Positions 34,231-41,276 of a stretch of 55,291 bases of DNA are shown here, piece after piece (the first letter of the stretch is position 1; each line of letters opens with the position of its first letter). Under the pieces are notes generated by a model that saw only the letters and a program-made list of their open reading frames with translations, was not told where the DNA came from and did not search any database. The stretch comes from an uncultured Eubacteriales bacterium. Its GTDB lineage: Bacteria > Bacillota > Clostridia > Christensenellales > CAG-314. A program made the translations under genes and the position numbers. The stretch is taken from contig CASEME010000004.1 in NCBI GenBank assembly GCA_949289125.1, positions 1 through 55,291 of the forward strand. Direction: 5' to 3'.

Positions 34231-34698
34231 ATGTTAGAATACGGAACAGTAACCAAAGTACGTGGCAAAATAGCAACCGTGCGCATAGGCAGACACTCTG
34301 CTTGCGGTTCTTGCGGTATGTGCGGTGTTGCCCATTCTCAAAAATATGCCGACTTTCAGACAATCAACACATTGCAAGCAAAAGTAGGCGACACGGTAAA
34401 AATTGACATCAAGGCAGGTAACGCTGCCAAAATTGCCGCAGTGGCATATCTTATACCGTTGGTATTGGGACTTGCGCTGTTTGTGTTAGGTGTGTTGCTC
34501 AAACTTCCCGATTGGGCAAATTTGTTGATGTTTTTGGGAGGCTGCGCTATAGCTTTTGTTATCGTATGGGCTATAGACAAACGCAAAAAACACAAATGGA
34601 TGGAAAGTCCGGAGTTGTTGGAAATAGTTAGTGGCAAAACTGCTGATGAGGCATTGAACGAGCAAATTGCTCAATCCCAATCAGATGCTACAAAATAA
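34231..34698 (+). CDS. RseC/MucC-like SoxR-reducing system membrane protein
   Basis: A 155-residue protein with a cysteine-rich N-terminal part, two transmembrane helices (about residues 70-92 and 97-115) and a charged tail. The cluster CGSCGMCG around residue 25-32 and the following small beta domain match RseC, a partner of Rnf/Rsx electron-transport complexes and of SoxR reduction in Proteobacteria. Clostridia often have RseC-like genes, but no rnf genes are visible here. Instead it lies between hslU (13 bases before) and thioredoxin (20 bases after), so a redox role linked to thioredoxin is possible. Function remains inferred. Confidence 0.8.
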   Translation: MLEYGTVTKVRGKIATVRIGRHSACGSCGMCGVAHSQKYADFQTINTLQAKVGDTVKIDIKAGNAAKIAAVAYLIPLVLGLALFVLGVLLKLPDWANLLMFLGGCAIAFVIVWAIDKRKKHKWMESPELLEIVSGKTADEALNEQIAQSQSDATK

Positions 34699-34718
34699 TT
34701 AAATAGGAGGTAATTGAT

Positions 34719-35033
34719 ATGAATAAAGTAGAAAATGATGTTGGCAATCAATTTGCGCAATTTACGTCAAAAGGACTTGCTGTTGTAGATTTTTGGGCAA
34801 ACTGGTGCGGTCCTTGCCGTATGCTTGCACCTGTTTTGGATAGGGTAGCTTTGTCTATGGACGACGTTGCTTTTGGCAAAGTCAATGTAGACGATTATCC
34901 CGAACTTGCAAGAAGTTTTAATATTGTAAGCATACCTAACGTTTGCATTTTCAAAGACGGCGAACTTGTAGACAGAATAATAGGTCTTAGAGGAGACAAA
35001 GAGATTGTAGACATTATTGCAAAACACAGATAA
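34719..35033 (+). CDS. trxA: thioredoxin
   Basis: A 104-residue thioredoxin that reduces protein disulfides in the cytosol. The active site is WCGPC in VVDFWANWCGPCRMLAPVLD, and the cis-proline is in VSIPNVCIFKDGELVDRIIG. An extra cysteine (NVC) stands right after the cis-proline, where Thr-Leu-Ile/Met is common. AGGAGG precedes the ATG. It closes the trmFO-hslUV-rseC-trx run and is followed by a terminator. No thioredoxin reductase gene is nearby. Confidence 0.95.
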   Translation: MNKVENDVGNQFAQFTSKGLAVVDFWANWCGPCRMLAPVLDRVALSMDDVAFGKVNVDDYPELARSFNIVSIPNVCIFKDGELVDRIIGLRGDKEIVDIIAKHR

Positions 35034-35060
35034 TTGTTTTGAGTGTTATACAAAAAATAG

Positions 35061-35092
35061 GGCATTTGCATAGCTTTGCAGATGCCTTTTTT
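35061..35092 (+). terminator. intrinsic terminator after thioredoxin
   Basis: GGCATTTGCA (35061-35070) pairs with TGCAGATGCC (35077-35086), one G-U pair, and six T's follow. It ends the long operon that begins at comM. Confidence 0.88.
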
Positions 35093-35177
35093 GTTGAGTT
35101 GCTGTGTGCAAAAATATTTGACAAATTGACCAACTGTACCTTGTCCAAAAAATATTTTTTTTGTGTGTTATAAACGA

Positions 35178-35206
35178 TTGACTATTGTCAAAAATAGTTG
35201 TAGTAT
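35178..35206 (+). promoter_or_regulatory. promoter of iscR-iscS-iscU
   Basis: TTGACT (35178-35183), 17 bases, TAGTAT (35201-35206). The start is predicted near 35213, inside a palindromic operator. Confidence 0.7.
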
Positions 35207-35208
35207 AT

Positions 35209-35227
35209 TCCTATCAAATTAGTAGGA
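35209..35227. promoter_or_regulatory. imperfect palindrome at the iscR start site, likely Rrf2 operator
   Basis: TCCTATCAAATTAGTAGGA matches its own reverse complement in 14 of 19 positions, with perfect TCCTA/TAGGA ends. It covers the predicted transcription start of iscR. Rrf2/IscR regulators bind sites of this size and often control their own operon. Confidence 0.5.
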
Positions 35228-35237
35228 TATCAACAAT

Positions 35238-35639
35238 ATGAAAATGTCATCAAAAGCTCGCTACGGTCTTTATACAGTTGTGGCATTGTCGGGTAGGTAC
35301 GGACAGCAACCTGTACCTGTATCCGAACTTGCAACTTGTACGGGCGTTACCGAAAAGTATTTGGAGCAAATACTTGCTCTGCTCAAAAAAGACGGAATAG
35401 TGGAAGCCACCCGAGGCTCTAACGGCGGATACACTTTGGCTGCTCCTCCCGAGCAAATAAGTGTAGGCAGGGTACTGCGTTGTCTTGAGGACGACCTCAA
35501 AATTGTACAATGTATAGGCGGTACTTGCAAGGCAAGTTGTACTTGCGTATCTCACAATCTGTGGGCAAAACTATACAACAATATCAACGAGTTTTTGGAT
35601 GGTATAACTCTTAAACAGCTTTCGGAGGATAAGATATGA
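35238..35639 (+). CDS. iscR: Rrf2 family regulator, IscR-like
   Basis: A 133-residue winged-helix regulator that probably senses Fe-S cluster status. The N-terminal domain SSKARYGLYTVVALSGRYGQ and recognition segment TGVTEKYLEQILALLKKDGIVEATRGSNGGYTLA are typical. The cysteines in CIGGTCKASCTCVSHNLW (about residues 94-111) match the ligand region of IscR-type members, with the spacing C-x4-C-x3-C-x-C. A second ATG at 35244 is also possible. The stop overlaps the iscS start (ATGA). Its operon and the palindrome on its own promoter point to autoregulation of Fe-S assembly. Confidence 0.92.
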   Translation: MKMSSKARYGLYTVVALSGRYGQQPVPVSELATCTGVTEKYLEQILALLKKDGIVEATRGSNGGYTLAAPPEQISVGRVLRCLEDDLKIVQCIGGTCKASCTCVSHNLWAKLYNNINEFLDGITLKQLSEDKI

Positions 35640-36823
35640 ACATATATTTGGATCATGGCGCTACAACGCCGTGTGACAAAGCAGTTGTGGACAAGATGTT
35701 GCCATTTATGACCGATGTTTTTGGCAATGCAGATAGTTTGCACAGCTTTGGACGCCAATCGGCAAAAGCAGTGTCGCAGGCAAGGCAAGATATTGCTGCC
35801 GTGCTCAACTGCCAACCCAACGAGGTGTACTTTACTGCAAGTGGCACAGAGGCAGATAATTGGGCTTTAAAAGGTGCTGCATTGATGCGCAAAAAACAAG
35901 GCAAGGGGAACAGAGTAATTATTTCTGCTATTGAACATCACGCCATACTTACTGCTGCAGAGTGGCTTAAAAAGCAAGGCTTTGAGGTAATCAAACTGCC
36001 TGTCAACGACAAAGGCATTGTGGAAATTGCAAGTCTCGAACAAGTAATCACCGACGATACTGCAGTGGTGTCTGTAATGTACGCCAACAATGAGGTGGGC
36101 ACTATACAGCCTATCAGGGAGTTGTGCAAAATAGCGCACAAACATGGTGCTTTGTTCCATACAGACTGTGTGCAGGCTGTACCCTATCTAAAGTTGGATG
36201 TTAAGGATTTGGGTGTGGATATGTTGTCCATATCAGCACACAAATTTTACGGTCCCAAAGGTGTGGGCGCATTGTATATCAAAAACGGCGTGCGCATAGA
36301 AAAACTTTTGCACGGTGGTGAGCAGGAGCGTGCACAACGTGGCGGTACAACTAATACGGCAGGCGTTGTGGGTATGGCTGAGGCACTCAAACTGTGCGTA
36401 GCCAATATGGACAAAAACAACAAACATATTGCCAAACTGCGTGACCATTTTGAAAGCAGAGTACTTAAGGAAATAGAGTTTGTACGTCAAAACGGCGACA
36501 GGCAAAACCGCATACCAAGCGTAGCCAATTTTTCCTTCGAGTTTGTGGAAGGTGAAGGAATATTGATGTTGCTCGACTTTTCAGGTATTGCAGTATCCAG
36601 CGGTTCGGCGTGTGCATCGGGCAGTCTTGATCCATCGCACGTATTATTGTCAATGGGCGTACCTATAGAAATTGCGCATGGCAGTATAAGGTTTTCTTTT
36701 GGCAAAAACAACACAATGGAACAAGCTGATTATGCTGCAGACAAATTGGTAGAAATTATTGCACGGCTGCGTCAGATGTCGCCGCTGTTTAATCTCAAAA
36801 AAGGAGAAGTTCACAATGTATAA
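35636..36823 (+). CDS. iscS: cysteine desulfurase (IscS/NifS family)
   Basis: This PLP enzyme takes sulfur from cysteine for Fe-S cluster building. The 395 residues begin MNIYLDHGATTPCDKAV. Family motifs are YFTASGTEADNWALKG, SAIEHHAILTA, VMYANNEVGTIQPI, the PLP lysine in SISAHKFYGPKGVG and the catalytic Cys326 in SSGSACASGSLDPSHVL. The longer loop with that cysteine marks it as class I (IscS/NifS). GGAGG is just before the ATG, which overlaps iscR. iscU overlaps its end by 8 bases. Confidence 0.96.
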   Translation: MNIYLDHGATTPCDKAVVDKMLPFMTDVFGNADSLHSFGRQSAKAVSQARQDIAAVLNCQPNEVYFTASGTEADNWALKGAALMRKKQGKGNRVIISAIEHHAILTAAEWLKKQGFEVIKLPVNDKGIVEIASLEQVITDDTAVVSVMYANNEVGTIQPIRELCKIAHKHGALFHTDCVQAVPYLKLDVKDLGVDMLSISAHKFYGPKGVGALYIKNGVRIEKLLHGGEQERAQRGGTTNTAGVVGMAEALKLCVANMDKNNKHIAKLRDHFESRVLKEIEFVRQNGDRQNRIPSVANFSFEFVEGEGILMLLDFSGIAVSSGSACASGSLDPSHVLLSMGVPIEIAHGSIRFSFGKNNTMEQADYAADKLVEIIARLRQMSPLFNLKKGEVHNV

Positions 36824-37220
36824 CGAGAAAGTTTTGGAAGTGTTTGCTAATCCCAAGCATGTAGGAGTAATAGAAAACCCTGATGGGGACGGCACGGTGG
36901 GCAATGCAACGTGCGGCGATATTATGCGTATCACGCTCAAAATAGAAAACGACATAATAGTGGACGCCAAATTTCAGACTTTTGGTTGCACTGCGGCTAT
37001 AGCAACAAGCTCTACGGCAACAGATATGATTATTGGCAAAACTGTAGACCAAGCGCTTGAAGTTACCAACGCAAAAGTAGTGGAAGAGTTGCAAGGCTTG
37101 CCCCCACAAAAAATGCATTGCTCTGTGTTGGCAGAAGAGGCAATTCAGGAAGCTATTAAGGATTATAAAGCTAAGAAAAACAATCAACAATCTGTATCCA
37201 AAGAAACGCGTTTTGTCTGA
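36816..37220 (+). CDS. iscU: Fe-S cluster scaffold protein IscU/NifU
   Basis: IscU is the scaffold on which [2Fe-2S] and [4Fe-4S] clusters form with sulfur from IscS. The 134 residues have the three ligand cysteines in NATCGDIM (with the following aspartate), FGCTAAIATSS and MHCSVLAEEAI, and the N-terminus MYNEKVLEVFANPKHVG. A short charged tail (KKNNQQSVSKETRFV) extends beyond the family core. AAGGAGAAG precedes the start inside iscS. No hscA, hscB or fdx genes follow, the minimal clostridial arrangement. Confidence 0.95.
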   Translation: MYNEKVLEVFANPKHVGVIENPDGDGTVGNATCGDIMRITLKIENDIIVDAKFQTFGCTAAIATSSTATDMIIGKTVDQALEVTNAKVVEELQGLPPQKMHCSVLAEEAIQEAIKDYKAKKNNQQSVSKETRFV

Positions 37221-37285
37221 TTGTCAGTGAATAGCTTGTACAATTTTGCTCACACTAACTGTGAAAATTTAAGGAGGTGTGCGCA

Positions 37286-37411
37286 ATGAATAAAGTTTTG
37301 GTCGGTATAGCTCTCGGTATGATGATGGGCTTTGTTGCAGGTGAAAAGAGTAGCAACGTAAAACAGCTTATTCAAAAAGGCAAACAAAAACTGCGTTCTA
37401 TGCAGAAGTAA
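37286..37411 (+). CDS. 41-residue small membrane protein
   Basis: A short frame with a near-perfect AAGGAGGTG ribosome binding site (37271-37279) seven bases before its ATG. The product has one hydrophobic helix (VLVGIALGMMMGFVAG) followed by a polar, basic tail ending RSMQK. The pattern (glycine-spaced helix, then a short Lys/Gln-rich part) recalls the start of YtxH-type proteins, but it is far shorter. It lies 65 bases after iscU and before the operon terminator, so it may be made with the isc genes. The strong initiation site argues that it is a real gene; function unknown. Confidence 0.7.
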   Translation: MNKVLVGIALGMMMGFVAGEKSSNVKQLIQKGKQKLRSMQK

Positions 37412-37435
37412 CGATTTATCTGTACACAAAAAACT

Positions 37436-37507
37436 ATCCGACAAAATTGTTGTGTATCACCAACGTAAAATTGTATGTTGTTGTACCTCAATTTGTCGGA
37501 TTTTTTT
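37436..37507 (+). terminator. long nested terminator after the isc operon
   Basis: ATCCGACAAAATTG (37436-37449) pairs with CAATTTGTCGGAT (37489-37501) leaving one bulged base. Inside is a second hairpin (CAACGTA 37461-37467 with TATGTTG 37474-37480). T's run to 37507. Confidence 0.75.
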
Positions 37508-37548
37508 GGATAAATGTATACAAAATGCTATTAAAATACAATTTTGTA

Positions 37549-37557
37549 TGATACAAT
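37549..37557 (+). promoter_or_regulatory. extended -10 promoter of ruvX
   Basis: TG-A-TACAAT (37549-37557) is an extended -10 element. The -35 region is poor. A start 7 bases on would be at 37564, the first base of the ruvX ATG. Confidence 0.55.
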
Positions 37558-37563
37558 ATTGAT

Positions 37564-37983
37564 ATGGGACGAATACTTGCTTTGGACATTGGAGATGTGC
37601 GCATTGGGCTTGCGCTCTCTGACATTATGAAAATAATTGCCAACCCTATGCAGACATACACAAGATGTGGTGATGCACAAAAGGACGCACTCAATATTGC
37701 ACAAATTGCCAAAGACAATGAAGTAGAGTTGTTGGTCAGCGGTTTGCCACGCAACCTCAAAGGTGAAGATACCTTGCAGACACAAAAGACGCGCGAGTTT
37801 GCTCAATTAGTTGCTACTGCAAGCGGACTACCCGTCAAATTTGTGGATGAACGTCTTACAACTGTATCTGCCGAGCGTGTGCTGTTGGCAGGCAATGTGA
37901 GAAGGGACAAACGCAAGCAAGTGGTGGACAAAGTAGCTGCGGCAATTATTTTGCAAAGTTATTTGGACAGTACAGCGCACTGA
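37564..37983 (+). CDS. ruvX: RuvX/YqgF family Holliday junction resolvase-like protein
   Basis: A 139-residue RNase H-fold protein; YqgF in E. coli processes the 5' end of 16S rRNA, and the family is predicted to resolve Holliday junctions. Motifs: MGRILALDIGDVRIGLALSD with the first acid, LLVSGLPRNLKG, and VKFVDERLTTVSAERVLL followed by VDKVAAAIILQSYL with the last acid. There is no ribosome binding site, and the -10 box ends 7 bases before the ATG, so the transcript may start with the start codon. The DUF1292 gene next door is the conserved neighbour of ruvX in Bacillus (yrrK-yrzB). Confidence 0.94.
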   Translation: MGRILALDIGDVRIGLALSDIMKIIANPMQTYTRCGDAQKDALNIAQIAKDNEVELLVSGLPRNLKGEDTLQTQKTREFAQLVATASGLPVKFVDERLTTVSAERVLLAGNVRRDKRKQVVDKVAAAIILQSYLDSTAH

Positions 37984-38027
37984 AAGTATGTGTGACAAAA
38001 AAGTTAAACAATATTTTGGAGGTTATT

Positions 38028-38429
38028 ATGTCAGAAGAAATGAAAGACAAGTGTGAATGTGGATGCGGTTGTGAGGAAGAAGACGATATCGTTGTGTTGG
38101 AAAACGAAGACGGCGAAGAAGTTTCTTATCACTACATCACAACGTTGGAGCACGATGGCAAAGAATATGTATATCTTCAAGCTGTAGAAGGTGAGGATGC
38201 AGACACATTGGAAGTGTATGAACTTCAGGCTGTTAAGGAAAACGGTGAGGAATACGACAATCTTTTGCCTGTAGAAGAAGAATTGTATGGCATTTTGTAC
38301 GAAAAACTTATGAAGGCAATAGAAGAAGATAACGATTGCTGTTGTGAGGGTGACGATTGCCATTGCGATCACGAACATCACGGTGAACATCATCACGAGG
38401 GTTGCCACTGCGGACACAAAGACAAATAA
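38028..38429 (+). CDS. DUF1292 protein with Cys/His-rich ends
   Basis: The middle (about residues 20-95) is a DUF1292 domain, as in YrzB: DDIVVLENEDGEEVSYHYIT, EHDGKEYVYLQAVEG and an acidic run. What is odd lies at both ends. The N-terminus has CECGCGC, and the last 32 residues contain CCCEGDDCHCD, then histidine clusters (HEHHGEHHHEGCHCGH). The ligands suggest binding of zinc, nickel, copper or iron, perhaps storage or delivery. The 133-residue protein starts at 38028 after TTGGAGGTT and is followed by a terminator. The domain has no known function; its neighbours are ruvX and the Fe-S operon. Confidence 0.88.
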   Translation: MSEEMKDKCECGCGCEEEDDIVVLENEDGEEVSYHYITTLEHDGKEYVYLQAVEGEDADTLEVYELQAVKENGEEYDNLLPVEEELYGILYEKLMKAIEEDNDCCCEGDDCHCDHEHHGEHHHEGCHCGHKDK

Positions 38430-38445
38430 TGTATTTGCAAATATC

Positions 38446-38480
38446 AACTTCCCCTAATAGCTTTTGGGGGAAGTTTTTTT
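38446..38480 (+). terminator. intrinsic terminator of ruvX-DUF1292
   Basis: AACTTCCCC (38446-38454) pairs with GGGGAAGTT (38467-38475) and a T run follows to 38480, 17 bases after the stop. Confidence 0.9.
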
Positions 38481-38526
38481 GTTGCTCAATGCAACAATTT
38501 GCAATAAAAAAGTGTATACAAAAGCG

Positions 38527-38555
38527 TTGTCAAAATTTTTGCATTATGCTATAAT
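38527..38555 (+). promoter_or_regulatory. promoter of rpsB-tsf
   Basis: TTGTCA (38527-38532), 17 bases, TATAAT (38550-38555). Start predicted near 38562. Confidence 0.82.
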
Positions 38556-38561
38556 CTATAA

Positions 38562-38680
38562 GGTTTAATACGCATTTGCGTCTATTTTGCGTTTGTGCCG
38601 CATTTTGCCGTACGGTTGACGTGAGAGTTTGACGGCGCAAAGAGGATTAAAAACAACAAAAACAAGGAGAATAAAAAAAA
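38562..38680 (+). other. structured leader of rpsB
   Basis: The 119-base leader can fold: TTTGC (38586-38590) with GCAAA (38637-38641) and GCCG (38597-38600) with CGGC (38633-38636), enclosing a CCGTACGG palindrome. Leaders of ribosomal protein genes are often autoregulated; binding of S2 is only a possibility here. AAGGAG follows, just before the ATG. Confidence 0.4.
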
Positions 38681-39499
38681 ATGGCAGTAGTTTCTATGAA
38701 ACAACTTCTGGAAGCTGGCGTTCATTTCGGACACCAAACCAGAAGATGGAACCCCAAGATGAAAAAGTACATCTACGCAGCAAGAAATGATATTCATATC
38801 ATTGACTTGCAACAGACAGTTACGCAAGCAGAAGTTGCTTACAACTTTGTAAGAGACATTGCAGCTTCCGGCAAGCCCATATTGTTTGTTGGCACCAAAA
38901 AGCAAGCTCAGGCAGCTATTCAGTCTGAAGCAGAAAGATGCGGTATGTACTACATCAACAACAGATGGTTGGGCGGTACTCTTACCAACTATCGTACTAT
39001 CAGAAGTCGTATAGACCAACTCAACAAAATCAACCAAATGGAGAAAAACGGCGACTTGGACGTTCTTCCCAAAAAGGAAGTTGCTAAGTTGCTTGAAGAG
39101 CGCGACAAGTTGCAAGCTAACCTTGGCGGTATCAAAGATATGAAGGGTATGCCCGGATGTATGTTTGTGGTAGATCCCAAAAAGGAAGAAATTGCAGTAA
39201 AAGAAGCTCACGCTCTCAATATACCCATCGTTGCTATTGTGGATACCAACTGCGATCCCGACGAAGTAGACGTAGTAATCCCTGCTAACGATGACGCTAT
39301 CGGCGCAGTAAAAGTTATCACTTCTGTAATTGCAGCAGCAGTTATCGAAGCAAAAGAAGGTATTGTTTTGTCCGTTGAAGAAGACGGCACAGAGCAAAAA
39401 GAACAACAGGCTGTAGAAGAGGCTGTTGTTGAAGAAAAGGTTGAAGAAAAACCCAAAAAGAGAACAGCAAAAGCTGCTCAGCCCAAAGAGGAGGAATAA
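38681..39499 (+). CDS. rpsB: 30S ribosomal protein S2
   Basis: S2 joins the small subunit late and contacts S1. The 272-residue protein has the signatures [41 protein letters not shown] and [13 protein letters not shown] (here given as separate blocks), and [25 protein letters not shown]. It is about 35 residues longer than the common length because of a Glu/Lys-rich tail that ends in [13 protein letters not shown]. Such a tail is frequent in this lineage type and probably disordered. tsf follows by 3 bases. Confidence 0.95.
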   Translation: MAVVSMKQLLEAGVHFGHQTRRWNPKMKKYIYAARNDIHIIDLQQTVTQAEVAYNFVRDIAASGKPILFVGTKKQAQAAIQSEAERCGMYYINNRWLGGTLTNYRTIRSRIDQLNKINQMEKNGDLDVLPKKEVAKLLEERDKLQANLGGIKDMKGMPGCMFVVDPKKEEIAVKEAHALNIPIVAIVDTNCDPDEVDVVIPANDDAIGAVKVITSVIAAAVIEAKEGIVLSVEEDGTEQKEQQAVEEAVVEEKVEEKPKKRTAKAAQPKEEE

Positions 39500-39502
39500 T
39501 CA

Positions 39503-40438
39503 ATGGCTAACTTTTCCAATCAGGACGTTATGAAACTTCGTGAGCAAACGGGCGTAGGTATGATGGACTGCAAAAAGGCGCTTATGGCTACAGACGGCAA
39601 CTTTGAAGAGGCTATCAAATACTTGCGTGAAAAGGGTATGGCTTCCGCTGCAAAAAAAGCTGACAGAGTAGCTGCAGAAGGTCTTGTTACTTGCTATGTA
39701 TCCGACGACAAAAAAACAGGCGTTATGGTAGAAGTCAACTGCGAGACAGACTTTGTTGCACGTAGCGACCAGTTTGTTGCTTTTCTCAACAACGTTGTTA
39801 AGCAAGTAGTTGCATCCAAAGCTAAAGATGTAGACGCTTTGCTGAAGGAAAAGTTTGTAGGCGACAAAAGCAAAACTCTCAACGACCTTGTTGCAGAAGC
39901 TGTTGCCACAATAGGTGAAAAAATATCTGTAAGAAGATTTGAAAAGTTTGCTTTGTCTAAGAGCGGTGTTATCGACAGCTACATCCATATGGGAGGCAAA
40001 ATTGGCGTTTTGGTAGAGCTTTCTACCACAGCTACAGACAAGGAAAGCCTTGTAGAGCTTGCTCACAACCTTGCAATGCAAATTGCTGCATCCAAGCCTA
40101 CTGTTATTGCAATAGAAAATGTCAATCCTACAGCGCTTGCTGCTGAGAAAGAAATTCTTACCAATCAGGCTATCAACGAGGGTAGACCGCAAAAAATTAT
40201 CGAAAAGATGGTGGAAGGACGTATCAACAAGTATTACAAAGAAGTTTGCTTGTTGGAACAAGAATATGTTCGCGACAGTTCTCTTGCTATCAAACAAGTA
40301 ATTGCTCAGTGCGAGCAGAAAGTGGGCGCAAAAATCACCGTTACACGTTTTGCACGTTATGAGATGGGCGAAGGTATCGAAAAGCGTGTTGACAACTTTG
40401 TTGACGAAATTGCTCAACAGCTCAGTACCCTCAAATAG
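39503..40438 (+). CDS. tsf: translation elongation factor Ts
   Basis: EF-Ts exchanges GDP for GTP on EF-Tu. The 311 residues start with the UBA-like helical domain containing LREQTGVGMMDCKKALMA, then the core with EVNCETDFVARSDQF, where the TDFVAR motif contacts EF-Tu, and two alpha/beta subdomains. GAGGAGGAA before the start lies within the end of rpsB. The rpsB-tsf-pyrH-frr order is universal. A hairpin terminator follows 17 bases after the stop. Confidence 0.97.
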   Translation: MANFSNQDVMKLREQTGVGMMDCKKALMATDGNFEEAIKYLREKGMASAAKKADRVAAEGLVTCYVSDDKKTGVMVEVNCETDFVARSDQFVAFLNNVVKQVVASKAKDVDALLKEKFVGDKSKTLNDLVAEAVATIGEKISVRRFEKFALSKSGVIDSYIHMGGKIGVLVELSTTATDKESLVELAHNLAMQIAASKPTVIAIENVNPTALAAEKEILTNQAINEGRPQKIIEKMVEGRINKYYKEVCLLEQEYVRDSSLAIKQVIAQCEQKVGAKITVTRFARYEMGEGIEKRVDNFVDEIAQQLSTLK

Positions 40439-40455
40439 TAAAACATAATGGCATA

Positions 40456-40491
40456 AGGGGACAATATGTATGGCGTATTGTCCTCTTTTTT
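40456..40491 (+). terminator. terminator or attenuator between tsf and pyrH
   Basis: An 11-base-pair stem with one G-U pair (40456-40466 with 40476-40486) leads into a T run ending at 40491. pyrH starts only 20 bases later, with no room for a promoter, so partial read-through is likely. Confidence 0.82.
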
Positions 40492-40511
40492 ATAAATAAA
40501 AAGAGGTAGAT

Positions 40512-41216
40512 ATGGCACAGTATAAACGTATTTTGCTAAAACTCAGCGGCGAAGCAATGTCGCAAGAGGGTGGCAGCGGTATAGACAATGCACAGACACT
40601 GCGTACAGCAAAACAAATAGCTGACGTTACAAAACTTGGCGTACAGGTTGGTGTAGTAGTTGGCGGAGGCAACTTCTGGCGCGGCAGACAATCGGAAGAT
40701 ATGGACAGAGGTACAGCAGACTATATAGGTATGCTTGCAACTATGATGAACGCTTTGGCACTTGGCAGTGCGTTGACAGCGCTTGGCGTACCCAACAAAG
40801 TGGTGTCCGCACTTAGCATTGACAAAGTTGCAGAGACATACTTTTTGCCTAATGTTTTGCAATACTTGGAGCAAGGTAAAGTGGTTATATTTGGAGCAGG
40901 TACAGGCTCTCCGTATTTTTCTACCGATACAACAGCGGCTTTGCGTGCGTGTGAAATTCATGCCGGTGCAGTACTTTGTGCAAAAAACATAGACGGTGTG
41001 TACGATAGCGATCCCAAAATTAACGCCAATGCCAAGAAGTTTGACAAACTAACCTACAAAGAAGTTCTTGCTCGCAACCTAAAAGTTTTGGACTTTACAG
41101 CAACCGCAATGTGTATGGAATATGGTATACCCCTCATTGTGTTTGGCAAAGACGAAAAAGACGCAATATGCAATGTGGTGCTGGGCAAAAAAATAGGCAC
41201 AACAATAGTGCAATAA
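40512..41216 (+). CDS. pyrH: uridylate kinase
   Basis: PyrH phosphorylates UMP to UDP and acts as a hexamer. The 234 residues start MAQYKRILLKLSGEAMSQ and show VVGGGNFWRGR, DYIGMLATMMNALAL, the ATP-site GTGSPYFSTDTTAALRA, KNIDGVYDSDPKIN and the C-terminal FGKDEKDAICNVVLG. GAGGT precedes the ATG. Its expression probably relies on read-through of the hairpin at 40456-40491. frr follows 60 bases later, with a small TATTGCAA palindrome in between. Confidence 0.97.
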   Translation: MAQYKRILLKLSGEAMSQEGGSGIDNAQTLRTAKQIADVTKLGVQVGVVVGGGNFWRGRQSEDMDRGTADYIGMLATMMNALALGSALTALGVPNKVVSALSIDKVAETYFLPNVLQYLEQGKVVIFGAGTGSPYFSTDTTAALRACEIHAGAVLCAKNIDGVYDSDPKINANAKKFDKLTYKEVLARNLKVLDFTATAMCMEYGIPLIVFGKDEKDAICNVVLGKKIGTTIVQ

Positions 41217-41276
41217 GTATTGCAATTTTTGCAATAATAAAGTAAAATTATATTATTAAAGTTTAGGAGAAAGATT

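Noticed and set aside
37221..37270. Separate promoter for the 41-residue peptide
   Set aside because: TTGTCA and TACAAT are present but separated by only 12 bases; no acceptable spacing was found, so co-transcription with iscU is the simpler reading.
38582..39406. 274-codon minus-strand frame opposite rpsB
   Set aside because: Covers the rpsB leader and gene; no ribosome binding site, and composition typical of antisense frames in this window.
39500..40417. 305-codon minus-strand frame opposite tsf
   Set aside because: Exactly mirrors tsf, a certain gene; explained by codon bias that avoids stops on the reverse strand.
41218..41236. TATTGCAA palindrome between pyrH and frr as a terminator
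   Set aside because: Perfect 8-base stem but a 3-base loop and no T tract after it; frr belongs to the same operon.
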